Below are positions 33,965-44,440 of a DNA stretch of 64,000 nt, piece by piece. A program made the translations under genes and the position numbers. Source of the stretch: Jaltomata sinuosa (lineage: Eukaryota; Streptophyta; Magnoliopsida; Solanales; Solanaceae); the NCBI GenBank assembly GCA_003996215.1, contig QJPP01007253.1:62001-126000 (forward strand). Direction: 5' to 3'. Position 1 is the first letter of the stretch; the number at the start of each line of letters is the position of its first letter. The notes under the pieces are model-generated. The model was not told the origin of the DNA, ran no database searches, and saw nothing but the letters and a program-made list of their open reading frames with translations.

Positions 33965-36031
33965 ATGCCATCTCGTGAACTCCGTTCACTACCGCCGCCG
34001 CCGCCGCCGCTGTCGCCGCCTGTTCACCGTCAGAGCCACCATCTATTGCCACCACTCGCCGGAGGAATAGCCGCTGCCGCCTCCCTCCTTATTCTCTTCA
34101 CTTTCTGCTTCCGTAAAATCAGCCTGAAGAGAACCGTCCCCTCTTCCGATTCAGAGTCAAAACCCCCTCACCGGTTCTCATACACCTCTCTCCGTCGCGC
34201 CACTTCTAATTTCTCTCCATCTCTTCGCCTAGGACAAGGTGGGTTTGGCTCTGTCTACAGAGGAACTGTGAAAAGCCCAAGTTCCAACTCCAATGTCTCC
34301 GTAGCCGTTAAAGTGATGGACTCAGGGTCCCTGCAAGGCGAGCGTGAATTCCAAAACGAGCTCTTTTTCGCTGGTAAAATCGATTCTAAATACATTGTCT
34401 CCACTATCGGTTTCTCTTCTGACAAAAGAGGCCGTCGTATGTTACTAGTTTACGAGCTTCTGGCTAACGGAAGCTTACAAGACTGCCTTTTGCATCGCAA
34501 GTGTAGTGAATTGAAGGATTGGAAAAAGAGGTTGTCAATTGCTCTTGATATAGCTAAAGGGTTAGAGTACTTGCATCATTTCTGTGACCCACCAGCGATT
34601 CACGGCGATATCAAGCCTAGTAATATACTTTTGGATGATAATTTCAATGCGAAGATCGGCGATTTCGGATTGGCAAGGTTGAAAGTGGAGGATCATGTTG
34701 AAATTGAAGTGAGAAAGGAGAGTCCTTTAGGAAATGGGGCAGAGGATAATGGGTCGGTAGCTGAGGAAACTGAGAGTGTGATTACTGTTAATGGTTTAGA
34801 CGAGTTTCACAGAGGTGTTGAGCAGTCGCCGGAGAGTTTTGTTAGAATCGAGGCATCGCCGGAGACGGTTACTGGGGTGGAATTGTCACCCGAGGCCCCT
34901 GTGGTATCTCCAAGAACAGTGGCAGCTATGGCGTCCCCATCTGAGGGCCTAGAAAAAACTAGTCTTTCAGAGGGTAATTTTGATCGGTCCAGTATAGAAA
35001 GTGGGATTGAAATTGGTCATAAGAAGAGTGGGGTGAAGAAGAAGAAGAGTATTACAGGGAAAGACTGGTGGTGGAAGCAAGATACTGGTGGGACAGATTC
35101 AGAAGTGGTGAAGGATTATGTAATGGATTGGATTGGGAATGAGATCAAGAAAGAGAGGCCGAAGACAGGGTGGGTTGGTGCTTCGTCGAGTTCAGGACCA
35201 GTAGGAAAAACAGAAAAGAAGAAACATAGGAAGCGATTAGATTGGTGGGTTTCTTTAGATGATGAAAAAAATATGAAGGAGGAGAAGAGGAGACCTGCAA
35301 GGGAGTGGTGGAAGGAGGAGTATTGTGAGGAGCTTGCTAGGAAGAAAAAGAAAAAGAAGAAGCAACAGGGTGGAAAAGGTTCAATTAGTGATGATTGTCA
35401 TAGTGAGTCTTGGTGGCCAAGGGATGATGAAATATCTGCTGCTAAAAAGAAGAAAAGGAGCAGGAGCAGGGGCAGTAAAAGTAGCATGGATTGGTGGTTG
35501 GATGGATTTAGTAGTGAGCTTCGGAGAGCTCGTAAGAATAGTTACGATTCTGCTAGTGGGGAGATACCTAAAAGTGGTGGCATCAGTAGCACTCCAAGCA
35601 TGAGAGGAACTGTATGTTATGTTGCACCAGAATATGGTAGCTGTGGGGATCTATCTGAAAAGTGTGATGTTTATAGCTATGGGGTGCTTTTGTTAGTTCT
35701 TATTGCTGGGCGTAGGCCACTTCAGGTGACAGGGTCACCCATGTCCGAATTCCAGCGTGCTAATCTTCTCTCTTGGGCACGTCACCTTGCCCGAGCAGGG
35801 AAACTTCTTGATCTGGTTGATCAGTCTGTTGAATCATTAGACAAAGAACAAGCATTACTCTGCATCACTGTTGCCCTGCTCTGTTTGCAGAAGTCACCTG
35901 CCCGCCGACCATCAATGAAAGAAGTAGTGGGGATGCTTTCTGGGGATTTAGAAGCTCCCCAGTTACCAGTCGAACTTTCACCCTCACCCCCCTCCCGCTT
36001 CCCATTCAAGTCCCACAGGAAGGTTCGGTGA
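33965..36031 (+). CDS. Receptor-like serine/threonine kinase with interrupted activation segment (At2g45590/At4g25390-like)
   Basis: A single exon of 688 codons. Residues 1-30 are Pro/Arg-rich, 31-48 form one hydrophobic segment, and there is no extracellular domain, so the product is probably a membrane-anchored cytoplasmic kinase. Kinase landmarks are the glycine loop GQGGFG (90-95), the ATP-binding Lys in VAVK (K116), helix-C Glu (E132), HGDIKPSN (D215, N220), DFG (233-235), APE (554-556), CDVYSYG (567-573) and the RRPS Arg (about 648). HGD in place of HRD makes it non-RD. Between DFG and APE lies an insert of about 300 residues rich in Lys, Ser and paired Trp. Length and layout match the Arabidopsis At2g45590/At4g25390 group (about 650-680 aa as I recall). 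The start is the first ATG, with in-frame Met codons only far downstream. A (CCG)n run encodes the Pro stretch. Substrate and ligand are unknown; kinase identity is firm. Confidence 0.95.
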   Translation: MPSRELRSLPPPPPPLSPPVHRQSHHLLPPLAGGIAAAASLLILFTFCFRKISLKRTVPSSDSESKPPHRFSYTSLRRATSNFSPSLRLGQGGFGSVYRGTVKSPSSNSNVSVAVKVMDSGSLQGEREFQNELFFAGKIDSKYIVSTIGFSSDKRGRRMLLVYELLANGSLQDCLLHRKCSELKDWKKRLSIALDIAKGLEYLHHFCDPPAIHGDIKPSNILLDDNFNAKIGDFGLARLKVEDHVEIEVRKESPLGNGAEDNGSVAEETESVITVNGLDEFHRGVEQSPESFVRIEASPETVTGVELSPEAPVVSPRTVAAMASPSEGLEKTSLSEGNFDRSSIESGIEIGHKKSGVKKKKSITGKDWWWKQDTGGTDSEVVKDYVMDWIGNEIKKERPKTGWVGASSSSGPVGKTEKKKHRKRLDWWVSLDDEKNMKEEKRRPAREWWKEEYCEELARKKKKKKKQQGGKGSISDDCHSESWWPRDDEISAAKKKKRSRSRGSKSSMDWWLDGFSSELRRARKNSYDSASGEIPKSGGISSTPSMRGTVCYVAPEYGSCGDLSEKCDVYSYGVLLLVLIAGRRPLQVTGSPMSEFQRANLLSWARHLARAGKLLDLVDQSVESLDKEQALLCITVALLCLQKSPARRPSMKEVVGMLSGDLEAPQLPVELSPSPPSRFPFKSHRKVR

Positions 36032-38130
36032 GCTTAAATCAGGTTTTAGTTCTGTACAAAACAAAAGTTTATGTTGTTGACTATTTGTTGTCTTTCTGGA
36101 TGACTCATGATGTAAAGAAGAGATAAGAAACAAAGAATTAACAGTTTTAATGGATTTTTATGTTTGCTTTACATGTTCTGCTTTTTCTTTTACTTTCAAG
36201 TCAGTATCTGTGTATTCTTTTTCCTTCTGGTAACTAAATAACAATCGAAAAAGCCATTTGATATTTTATCTCGAGTGTTGGTAATGATTCCTAATTACCA
36301 GATATACTTGGACAAGCAGAACAAGGCCTCAGCTTGAGGTGCTTTCAGTGATTGTTTTGTGTCCAGGCTGCTGCTTATGGACCATTATTTGGACAGTTGA
36401 TAGCTATTACCAAACATTGGCCGCTAATCCCTTTCTTTTCCTTTGTGTATTATCCCTGCTTTTGGACAATTATCTTGGACTGTTGATAGCTATTACTATA
36501 ACTGCTTTGGCTGCTAACCGGCCCCTTCCCCCCTCCCTAAAAATGAAAAATGAATTAAATAAATGTGAGGGAAGAGGAGTGGCAAAATGCACCCTTTAGT
36601 CCTTTCTTGGTAAAACTGGGATATATTAAATCTATTTTGCTCGTGATGGGGATGATGCTTGTATGGTGGAGGTATGGATCTGCATTCAGGTATGCTTTCC
36701 TCCAAGATTATAGCAACTTGTTTGTGCTTTTTTATGGTTTCAACTCTTTCACATGTAAATTTGTTGCATATGCAAATTGCCCTACGTTGGTTCTGTGAGA
36801 AATTTCTGCTGCCCATCTTTATAGTTATTAAATGTTGTTTCCTAAATTAAATTGTTTGGTTTGGATCCTTACCATAGTACGTATATGCACTTGCAGATTG
36901 AGTCTCATTGTCCTTAACACTCGGCTGTCTACTGATATAAGAATCCATTGAGTTAAGCTAATGTCAAGTGCTTGTGCTGGTCAATATATTCTGAACCTTG
37001 ATAGCAGACAATTTTTTCTCAGATTAGCTGAATGCTTATTGTGCTAAATGCCTCAGCAGCTGCAATACCATTCAGCTGTTGCATGCCATAAAAAAACTAT
37101 CGTCTGATGGAGGGCACTGGGAATAAGAAATGTTTTCTTATTCTGACATAGATTGCAATTACTTCTAGAGAGACAGGGGCAAGAGGACCATTTTTTTTCC
37201 TTATTAAGAATGTATTTCAGCACAGTGGTACTGCTTATATCAACTTACCTGTGGAAGGGAAGGTTTAGAGTAGTGAGTTTCGAGGTCAACCTTTTGAGTG
37301 GGAATTTCTTTTGGAAGTAAAATTTGAGTCGTCTAAAAATCAGCTTCCTCGGAATTTTTCTTTACTTGGATGATTGAAGAAGATGGAGCCAACTTAGCTC
37401 GGCTTCTAGATCTATTTGCAGGTTCTGCTGCCCTTTCCTTGCTGTGTGCTTCCTTTTTAAGGAGTATATCTGATTACTTGGTATTTATCTGCTTAAATAG
37501 CTGCTAGTCCATTAGCACAAAGTGCTCTCATATTCTTGAACTTGGAAAAGTTAGTATAATGTTGTTAAGCTGCACATTTCTAGGCATTGCATAAGGCCAT
37601 CTATCATTGGTCCCTTTTAGAGGATTTTTGTTCTAGTTTCTTTTCCTCCCCCAAAACTGCACTTTGGAGCGGATATTTAGGTGCACAACATTAGATTCTC
37701 CATTTTGATGCCTAACGGCTTCTCGACTTATATTCATCATGCTGTACATCTGGTCTCTTGCAAGTACCGGGAGTCATTTTTCAAGAAATTCAATGTGCAG
37801 GCTTAAGTGCTAGATGAAACATAGAGGATGCAATTTTTCTTTTTAGTCCTTTACCATGGTAGTGTTGTATGCGTTAATCCTTAGATGTTCTGTTGAGGAC
37901 TTCTGGTTCGTCATTACAACCATTGTTGTCAAAGGCAAAAATTGTAGAAAACACCAAGTTTTGCTAGGGTTTGGAGTGTAAAGTGCCACTAAAATGCACG
38001 CTTCAGTAAGGAGAGGCGCATACTGAAGTAACAGTGAAGCTGCACACACTACATGGGTGGTTCAATAAGAACGGTGGCCTAAAGACAACTTTAACGGGAG
38101 GTTATTTTTTCTGCTCAATATTTTTATAAG
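36032..38130. other. Kinase 3' flank, low-copy non-coding sequence
   Basis: T-rich sequence follows the stop codon, as in plant 3' UTRs, but I see no canonical AATAAA at a convincing distance. Short open frames on both strands (up to 100 codons at 36514-36816) have no domain content. Base composition is less AT-rich than the transposon zones, so this may be older low-copy DNA. Confidence 0.4.
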
Positions 38131-38134
38131 AATA

Positions 38135-38206
38135 ATTAACCTATAAATCTATTATGGGTAAAATTATAAATCTATTATAGGCAAAATTATAAATCTATTA
38201 TAGGTA
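38135..38206. repeat. Three direct copies of a 23-bp unit
   Basis: Three near-identical units built on 'ataaatctattatagg' stand head to tail just left of the SINE-like sequence. Confidence 0.8.
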
Positions 38207-38207
38207 A

Positions 38208-38368
38208 TATTTGGGCCTCATCCTCCCTTAACTAGAGGTCTTGGGTTCGAGCCTCAAAATGAAAAAAAAAATCTTGTTAGGGAGCGCTTTCCTCTTTATC
38301 GGTCTTGCATGTCTCAAAATCGAATTAATTCGGAAAGTTAATATAGATACCGGATGAAAAACAATTTG
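38208..38368 (+). mobile_element. SINE-like element, tRNA-derived
   Basis: Contains a Pol III B-box (GGTTCGAGCC, 38244-38253) preceded by 'aactagaggtcttg' and followed by 'ggagcgctttcc' and 'taccggatgaaaaac', an arrangement I know from Solanaceae SINEs. The 5' A-box is not clear and no target duplication was found. Confidence 0.5.
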
Positions 38369-38539
38369 GGGCCCCCAAAATTTTGGGGCCTGAAGGCCTC
38401 CGCTTCAGTGGCTTGACCCTCTGGTCGCCCCTGACATACTATACAGTGCACAAAGAAAATAATAATAAACACAAAATAACAGTTAAATGGACAGAGGAAC
38501 TGAAACTTTAACAATTAAAAAAAAGATATGGATGGAAGA

Positions 38540-38668
38540 CCATGCTAATCCTTACTTCTCAGAAAAAAGAAAAGAAAAACCATGTTAATCCTTATTTCAT
38601 CAGAAAAAAGAAAAGAAAAACCATGTTAATCCTTATTTCATTAGAGAAAAGAAAAGAAAAACCATGTT
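38540..38668. repeat. Tandem repeat, about 41-bp unit, three to four copies
   Basis: Units begin with 'ccatgttaatccttattt' and carry 'agaaaagaaaaa'. Copies start at about 38540, 38580, 38622 and 38662. Confidence 0.8.
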
Positions 38669-39204
38669 AATCAAGTTCAAAGAAACCATCTTAGAGTTCT
38701 GATTTAAGTGCAAAGACATAGGTTTTACTTATAAATCCATTTCTATTATTGGTTTTCTTATACTACATTTGTAACTTGCGTGATCTTAATATTTAACTTC
38801 TTCATCCTATACTGTAAGGGATCGTTTGGTATGCGAACAAGTTGTTAATTAAGAGATTATTTAGTGAATGTACTTTTATTATTAGATGTTTGGTTTATTA
38901 GATTAAAAATGGGATATTCTAGGTATAATATAAAACATGTGGTTGGTTGGTTTTATACTAGATAAACTTGGTAAACTTTTATTTCTAGTTTTAACCTTGG
39001 CTTTTTAAAGGACTTTGGGTGAAGAGTTTTTGAGAAGGGAATATTTGCTATGATGTTTTATCCCAGGGTTAGTCATCTCAAGATTGTTATCCCACATTGA
39101 ACATGGTATAAAAATAATACTACCACAATTGTGGTATAAATAATTCTGGAATTGCTTATACTGGAATTAAAACTTCAACCAAATGCAAGATATAATATTA
39201 ATAA

Positions 39205-39392
39205 TCCCGTACCATGAGGTCTCAGGTCCAAATCCCAGCAAAGACAATAACACTAGGTGATTTGTTCCCTTTTGTCCACCCTTGGTGGACGGAGTTATCT
39301 GGTATCTGTTGCGGGTGGGAAGTGACAGGTATCCCGTGGAATTAGTCGAGGTGTGCTAAAGCTGGTCCGGACACCACAATTATTAAAAAAAA
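39205..39392 (+). mobile_element. SINE of the Solanaceae TS/SolS type
   Basis: It shows the B-box-like 'ggtccaaatcccagc' (39225-39239), then 'taggtgatttgttccc', 'ggtggacggagttatctgg', 'ggtatcccgtggaattagtc', 'gaggtgtgctaaagctgg' and 'ccggacaccac', and ends in an A-rich tail. This word order matches the SINE family known from Solanaceae genomes, so it supports the taxonomic guess. The 5' end looks truncated. Confidence 0.75.
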
Positions 39393-39399
39393 TCCATTA

Positions 39400-40800
39400 T
39401 TTTATTCCGGGATTATTGTGCCTTATCCTTGTAACCATGTGGCCCCTAATAGATTTGTTTTGCCCGATAATTATTGTCCATTGCTGCTGTTTTCAATACA
39501 GAACCCATGGGCCTCATGTATTTACATTCTTTTCCATTAAGTGCTTGGTTGGCTAGTTCTTCCGCAGGCCTCAGCACGTTTGTGCCTTCACAGAACAGTC
39601 ACAGTGAGGTGCAATGGCCAACCTGCTCTTCTCTTTGATTTAAGTTTAAGCGTGCCTTTGACAACATTGACCACGACTGACTGACAATGAGCCTGTGAAT
39701 TTGTATTTGGTAATTCAGGAGGTTCATTGCATTTGCAAATTGCTATTTAGCAGAAACCCTTGGTTGTCTGACAGAGCGTAAATGAGATATGTCCCTTCCA
39801 TACTAATTACTCGAAGTGCTTTTGACCCACCACCTTGTGTGAAGGAGAACATGCTATAGCTTAAGGAAGTTTGTAGTGATCAACGATCTGAAATTTTGGG
39901 GTCGAGTTGAAGTATCCCCAGCATGAGGTTCCCCTGACCTTGTAGAATTCTGGTTCCAATTTACTGGAGGTTGACTTAGTCGTGCTAAACTTTGATTGAT
40001 TCAAAATCATATTAGCTGTAGGTTGTATTTTTTTTGCAGAAATATAGAGTCAGTGTTTCAAATATTGCTGGTTGCTTTTGATTAGGTACTGACTGTATAT
40101 ACTTTATACAACAAACAGAGGAACTTACCAAATAAAAGAGGATAAAAGAAGTTCATGTGATGCAGTCTACATTTCTCGTCACGCGTCGATAGATCAATAA
40201 GATGTTGCTCATCTTGTTCATCAGCAGATATAAATACGCATGTTCTCATCTTTGGCCTTTTTGTTAAGAGATCTTTCTTTTTTGTTTTTCATTTCTTTGA
40301 TAAATTGATTTTTTTCGCTTTGTTTCTTGTTGCTTGTCTGATTTTTTATTCGTTCTTCCCTTTCTCCCAAAAGTGGTGTGTGAAAGAATTCCTATATGTC
40401 TAGAAAATCACAATTGTTAATGTGTTAAATCTAGATTTCTATCTGGAAAGACCATTAACTGCATAAGCATGAATAAGTTTCAAGCTAAATGCAATCATTT
40501 GTAGAAGGCTTGGCATCTTGGTCCACGTTGGAGGTGTAATCGGTTGATTTAAGCCGAGCGTCAAAGGTTTGACTTTTGCTCGAGTAGCAGATGAGCCTAT
40601 GAACGCTGGAAGTTGACTTGATTGAAGGCACTCTGCCCTTGAACTTGGCTAGGCTTGTGTACAAACTGACCCGCGCATGACCGGGTACTCTAGCATGCTG
40701 AAGAACAAAAAACACATGAAATATTGGTGTAAAGACAATAACAGCTCGACAGACATTTTCCTGGATTTGTTATGAAAAGCCAAACCCAGAGAGGGAGGGG
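39400..40800. other. Low-copy non-coding sequence
   Basis: No supported gene. Small open frames (up to 76 codons) on either strand look random; no splice-consistent protein similarity was recognised. Confidence 0.4.
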
Positions 40801-40816
40801 GGGGAGCAAGAGGGGG

Positions 40817-40949
40817 CAAAGGAACATTGGTGTAAACAATACAAAAACAAGGGAACCTTGTGGCTGATGTTAGAGAGAGAGAGAGAGAGAGAGAGCAAAG
40901 GAACATTGGTGTAAACAATACAAAAACGAGGGAACCTTGTGGCTGATGT
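40817..40949. repeat. Tandem duplication of about 75 bp around an (AG)n microsatellite
   Basis: The unit 'gcaaaggaacattggtgtaa'...'ccttgtggctgatgtta' occurs twice (about 40817-40871 and 40895-40949), separated by about eleven AG dinucleotides. The single G/A difference inside the units shows that they have been apart for some time or arose with an error. Confidence 0.9.
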
Positions 40950-42091
40950 TACTGCTATGGCTGTCAATGAGGGGATTTAGGAGCTGATGGTAGTATTGTG
41001 AGCAGAGGGCAAAGAAGCAGAACAGCATAAAATTTGTGGTGGAAGACTCAAAAGGGAAGGGGAACGATTAGATAAAAGACAACAAGAATGATGAGGTCAC
41101 TGATAGGAAAGGATTAAAGATTCTATTGGAGATAAGGATGGAAGGTGTGAAGGAAGAGAATGCAAACTCATGTAATTACACCTGTGCAGTGCCATGGTAG
41201 CCAAAACCCTAGATGTCGTTTTTATTTAGACCTAAAAGTAAAAAGGTAGTTGGTAAAAGTCAATAATCTTTGTCTTGCTTCTTCAAGCTTGCTTGTCTAG
41301 CAATCGAGCTCAATAGGGAGCTCAAGTTTATCACTTGGTCTAAGACTAGCTCTTGAGCTAAAGGGAGCCAACTGCCAAGCTGAATTTTTTCAGCAAATAG
41401 CTTGGCTAATGCACAACCATAGTTAGCATGTTAAAGATTTATTGGTTTATCCTTGAATGGTTCCTTTATTCGTAGCTTGATTGTGTTTGCTTGTGTTGCC
41501 TTGTAGTCAATCCTGGATTTCTAGCAAGCAACTTCAAGCTTCTCTCCCGCCTTTTTTTGTTGTTGCTGTTCCAGCTTTTCAGTTTCTTCTATATGCTTAG
41601 CTAGGCGCCTCTACTCTTGGTTAGGCTGTGTGGATGTCATCAACTTATGACAGTATTTCTGTGTGATCTGCAGTAGACCCACCTCTCTCTTTTACAGTCA
41701 CTTAAAGAAGTTTGACTTTATCTGTGTTTTAATTACTTAGTTCAGTCACAACCATTTATAGGTGGACTTTTACTGACATCTTTTACTGGAAGCTGCATTT
41801 GAAGATTCCGAAGACTTGCGGTGAAGGAACTAAAGTTATGTACTGCCTGCACTCTAGCTGTAGAAGCAGTTGTCAGTGTCACGAAATACAAAAAGCTTCT
41901 TAGAAGTTGGATGCGTCCATACTCCGTAGAATTTTCTGTCTGCGGTCTCTCGTAAAGCTTGGCGATTTCTGCTGGGTGTGGACCAACTCACTTATAGATA
42001 AACTGCAGGTGCATATACTGTTTTATGAGATATATCCTGCTCCTCGTTAGTGTTTTTGAGAATTTCTTCTTCAGTGAAGTGAATATATTGT
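40950..42091. other. Low-copy non-coding sequence
   Basis: Nothing beyond ordinary sequence was recognised here; no gene, repeat or transposon end. Confidence 0.4.
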
Positions 42092-42262
42092 AATCATTAG
42101 TTATGATGATGACTGATTCTGCTTACACTTTTAGATGGGTTGCATTTCAACACAGCACAAACACTTCTGTGGGCATATATGTAATCATTATATTATAATG
42201 ACTGATTCTGCTAATACTGTTCTTGATGGGCTGCATCCAACGCATTGCAGACACTCATTCTT
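42092..42262. repeat. Diverged tandem duplication of about 88 bp
   Basis: The two units share 'gtaatcatta', 'atgactgattctgct', 'gatgggttgcat/gatgggctgcat' and 'cacttct/cattct' in order. Confidence 0.65.
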
Positions 42263-44440
42263 TTCATATGATGTAAATGCAGCAAAGAATATGTATTATG
42301 TATATGTATGTGCAGGAGTCACAAAAGACAGTGTTGTATTACGGTGCAGCAAAGAATTGCACAGGACACAATGTGTTTGAAGGCAGAAGTTGATGAAATA
42401 GAGCATGTTTGCTGCTTCTCAGCCTTTCGATTGCTTACAGTGTCTGAACTATAGCAATATGCATGTAAGAAGGCAGGCCATGATCCTATTTCAAGATCAC
42501 TCTTCATCTGTGCCATTAGAGGTACCTCTTCGCTTTATTGACTTGCCTGAAGCCAAATTATTGACTGGAGACATAGAAGTGTCAACATAAATTTCAAAAA
42601 ATTAACCGAGATGGTGTTCTTTTGGTTTTCTGTTTGGATAAACTCGAAAGATCTTCATTATATTGGAAGCTGATCTTATACAAGTATCAGAAAATGAGGA
42701 CAAGTGTGAAAAGGTGTAATACATAACCTCAGGTCACTATGTTCAAATTGTGTGCATGTTGCTATCTTACTTCAGTCGCCACAACTACGTTGCTCCCCAA
42801 TGGTTAATAAGTTCGGTGGGTCATTCTTCTAATTCTTTTGTCTAATTCATATACCCAGTAGCTGATGTATACCTGCAACTATAATAATCGAGTCGAATTA
42901 GTTGCACCAACTCTTTATTTTTGGACAAGGGCGGGCAGGGAAGAGGGAACCGTTATTTGTTCTGCACCAAATTTTTAATGGTTGCGATGTATTAGAGTGC
43001 GTAGAATTATCTTAGGGATAATTCTGCTGCTATACTAGATTAAATAGTGTCCATTTTCTGCTGTGCCCTTTTGATTCAGCGCATACTAAGGAAGCGGTGG
43101 GAAGTATTTCAACTCTATCTAGAACTTAAGACAACTAGTTTAGAATCACCTATCACCTCTACATAAATTTATTTTATGCGTTGAAAGTACTGGGTTCAGA
43201 TGAATCTTGTGACTGCATGCTACATCTGCTTTCTGCCTCTATGGCATGTGAGGTTGGATCGTCTTTTGCCACAGTTTGGTCAGTTGGACTTTGTACATGC
43301 CTTGTTGGTTCATTCTTTAGGCCTATAGAAGAAAGCTCTAACTTCTGTCTTTGGTCTAAAATACTATATATATGTGGTTGCTGACTTGCTGAGTGGTGGG
43401 GGTACTTAGCCATGACATATTCAATTCTCGATATGGTCTATATTTCTAAGGAGATGGCTGAATGATTGAGGCAATCTTGGGGGGAGAGGAGGGCAATATT
43501 ACAGCTTTGACAGGTTGCCTGATGTATTAATTGAGGTGCGTATAAGGTGATCAGGATCCATTTCGTCAAAAAAGAACTTGAATCTCCAGCTTTAGCACAT
43601 CTTTTATTGGATAAAAAGAGTTCCTTAGGTGGCACTTATTTGTCGATAAAATTCTGATATCTTGCAAAAATGAAAAATAATCCAAGAAGTTAGCAAAGTG
43701 CTTTTTGACAGAAGTGGTTTTATGGTTGCCTCCGGAGCAAAAATTCTTGGACAAAATAATACACGAACATAAAAGAAAATATAACTATCCAAACACGTTT
43801 TATAACTTTTGTTTCAATTTTTTTTTAAACAAACTTTTCCCAAATAAAGGGTCTTAGTCCAAACGTATAGTAAGAAAAAACTAGAAGTAAAAAGGAGGGG
43901 CCTTAGTCCAAGCATATGAACCTTGTGTAATCATCTTTAGTAAAACAAAAGAGAGTCATAATTGCGATGACTTATAGGTCAGACATTGCTGCAATTGTTG
44001 GTTGTGTTTATGTGCCCTGGACCTCTGGTATGGGCACCACTCGACCTAAACGATCACCTCCTTAAACTGGACCATGCTGTCATTTATTTTCTTTATATAT
44101 TCAACTTTTACCTTTTAACATTTTCTCCATAAAATTTACGTTGCAAGTCCTCAGAGTTTTTTTAGACCGTCTTGGTCACGGGATGGTAAAATTATCCCAT
44201 AAAAACATGATCTGTCCAATCCATTTAAGTTTAAGCGGATTATTGACTCATTCATTTATTAGCTCAACTCAGTGTAGTCCAACGTGTTTCATTAATCACT
44301 AAAGTGGAATAATTACAAATCATAGCATGATTACACAATTTTCCCAGTCTAGGTAATTGTGTCACCTAATAATAGTTTTAACCAACAAACTAAACTAATC
44401 TAATCAAAACTCTATCCCAATAATTAATATGTACATTTAC
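42263..44440. other. Low-copy non-coding sequence
   Basis: Short open frames occur on both strands (up to 79 codons) without recognisable content. A phrase near 44180-44290 (cccataaaaacatgatctgtccaat...) resembles the 47260-47390 stretch in wording and may be an old repeat. No gene is supported. Confidence 0.4.

Noticed and set aside
35325..35603. 92-codon plus frame inside the kinase gene
   Set aside because: It is a shadow in another frame of the Lys/Ser-rich kinase insert.
36339..36850. Possible exon after the kinase gene (three overlapping short plus frames)
   Set aside because: No domain, no consistent splice signals and an unrelated minus-strand frame in the same place; probably UTR or intergenic.
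38240..38260. tRNA gene suggested by a B-box (ggttcgagcc)
   Set aside because: No acceptor stem or anticodon arm can be folded around it; the context fits a SINE.
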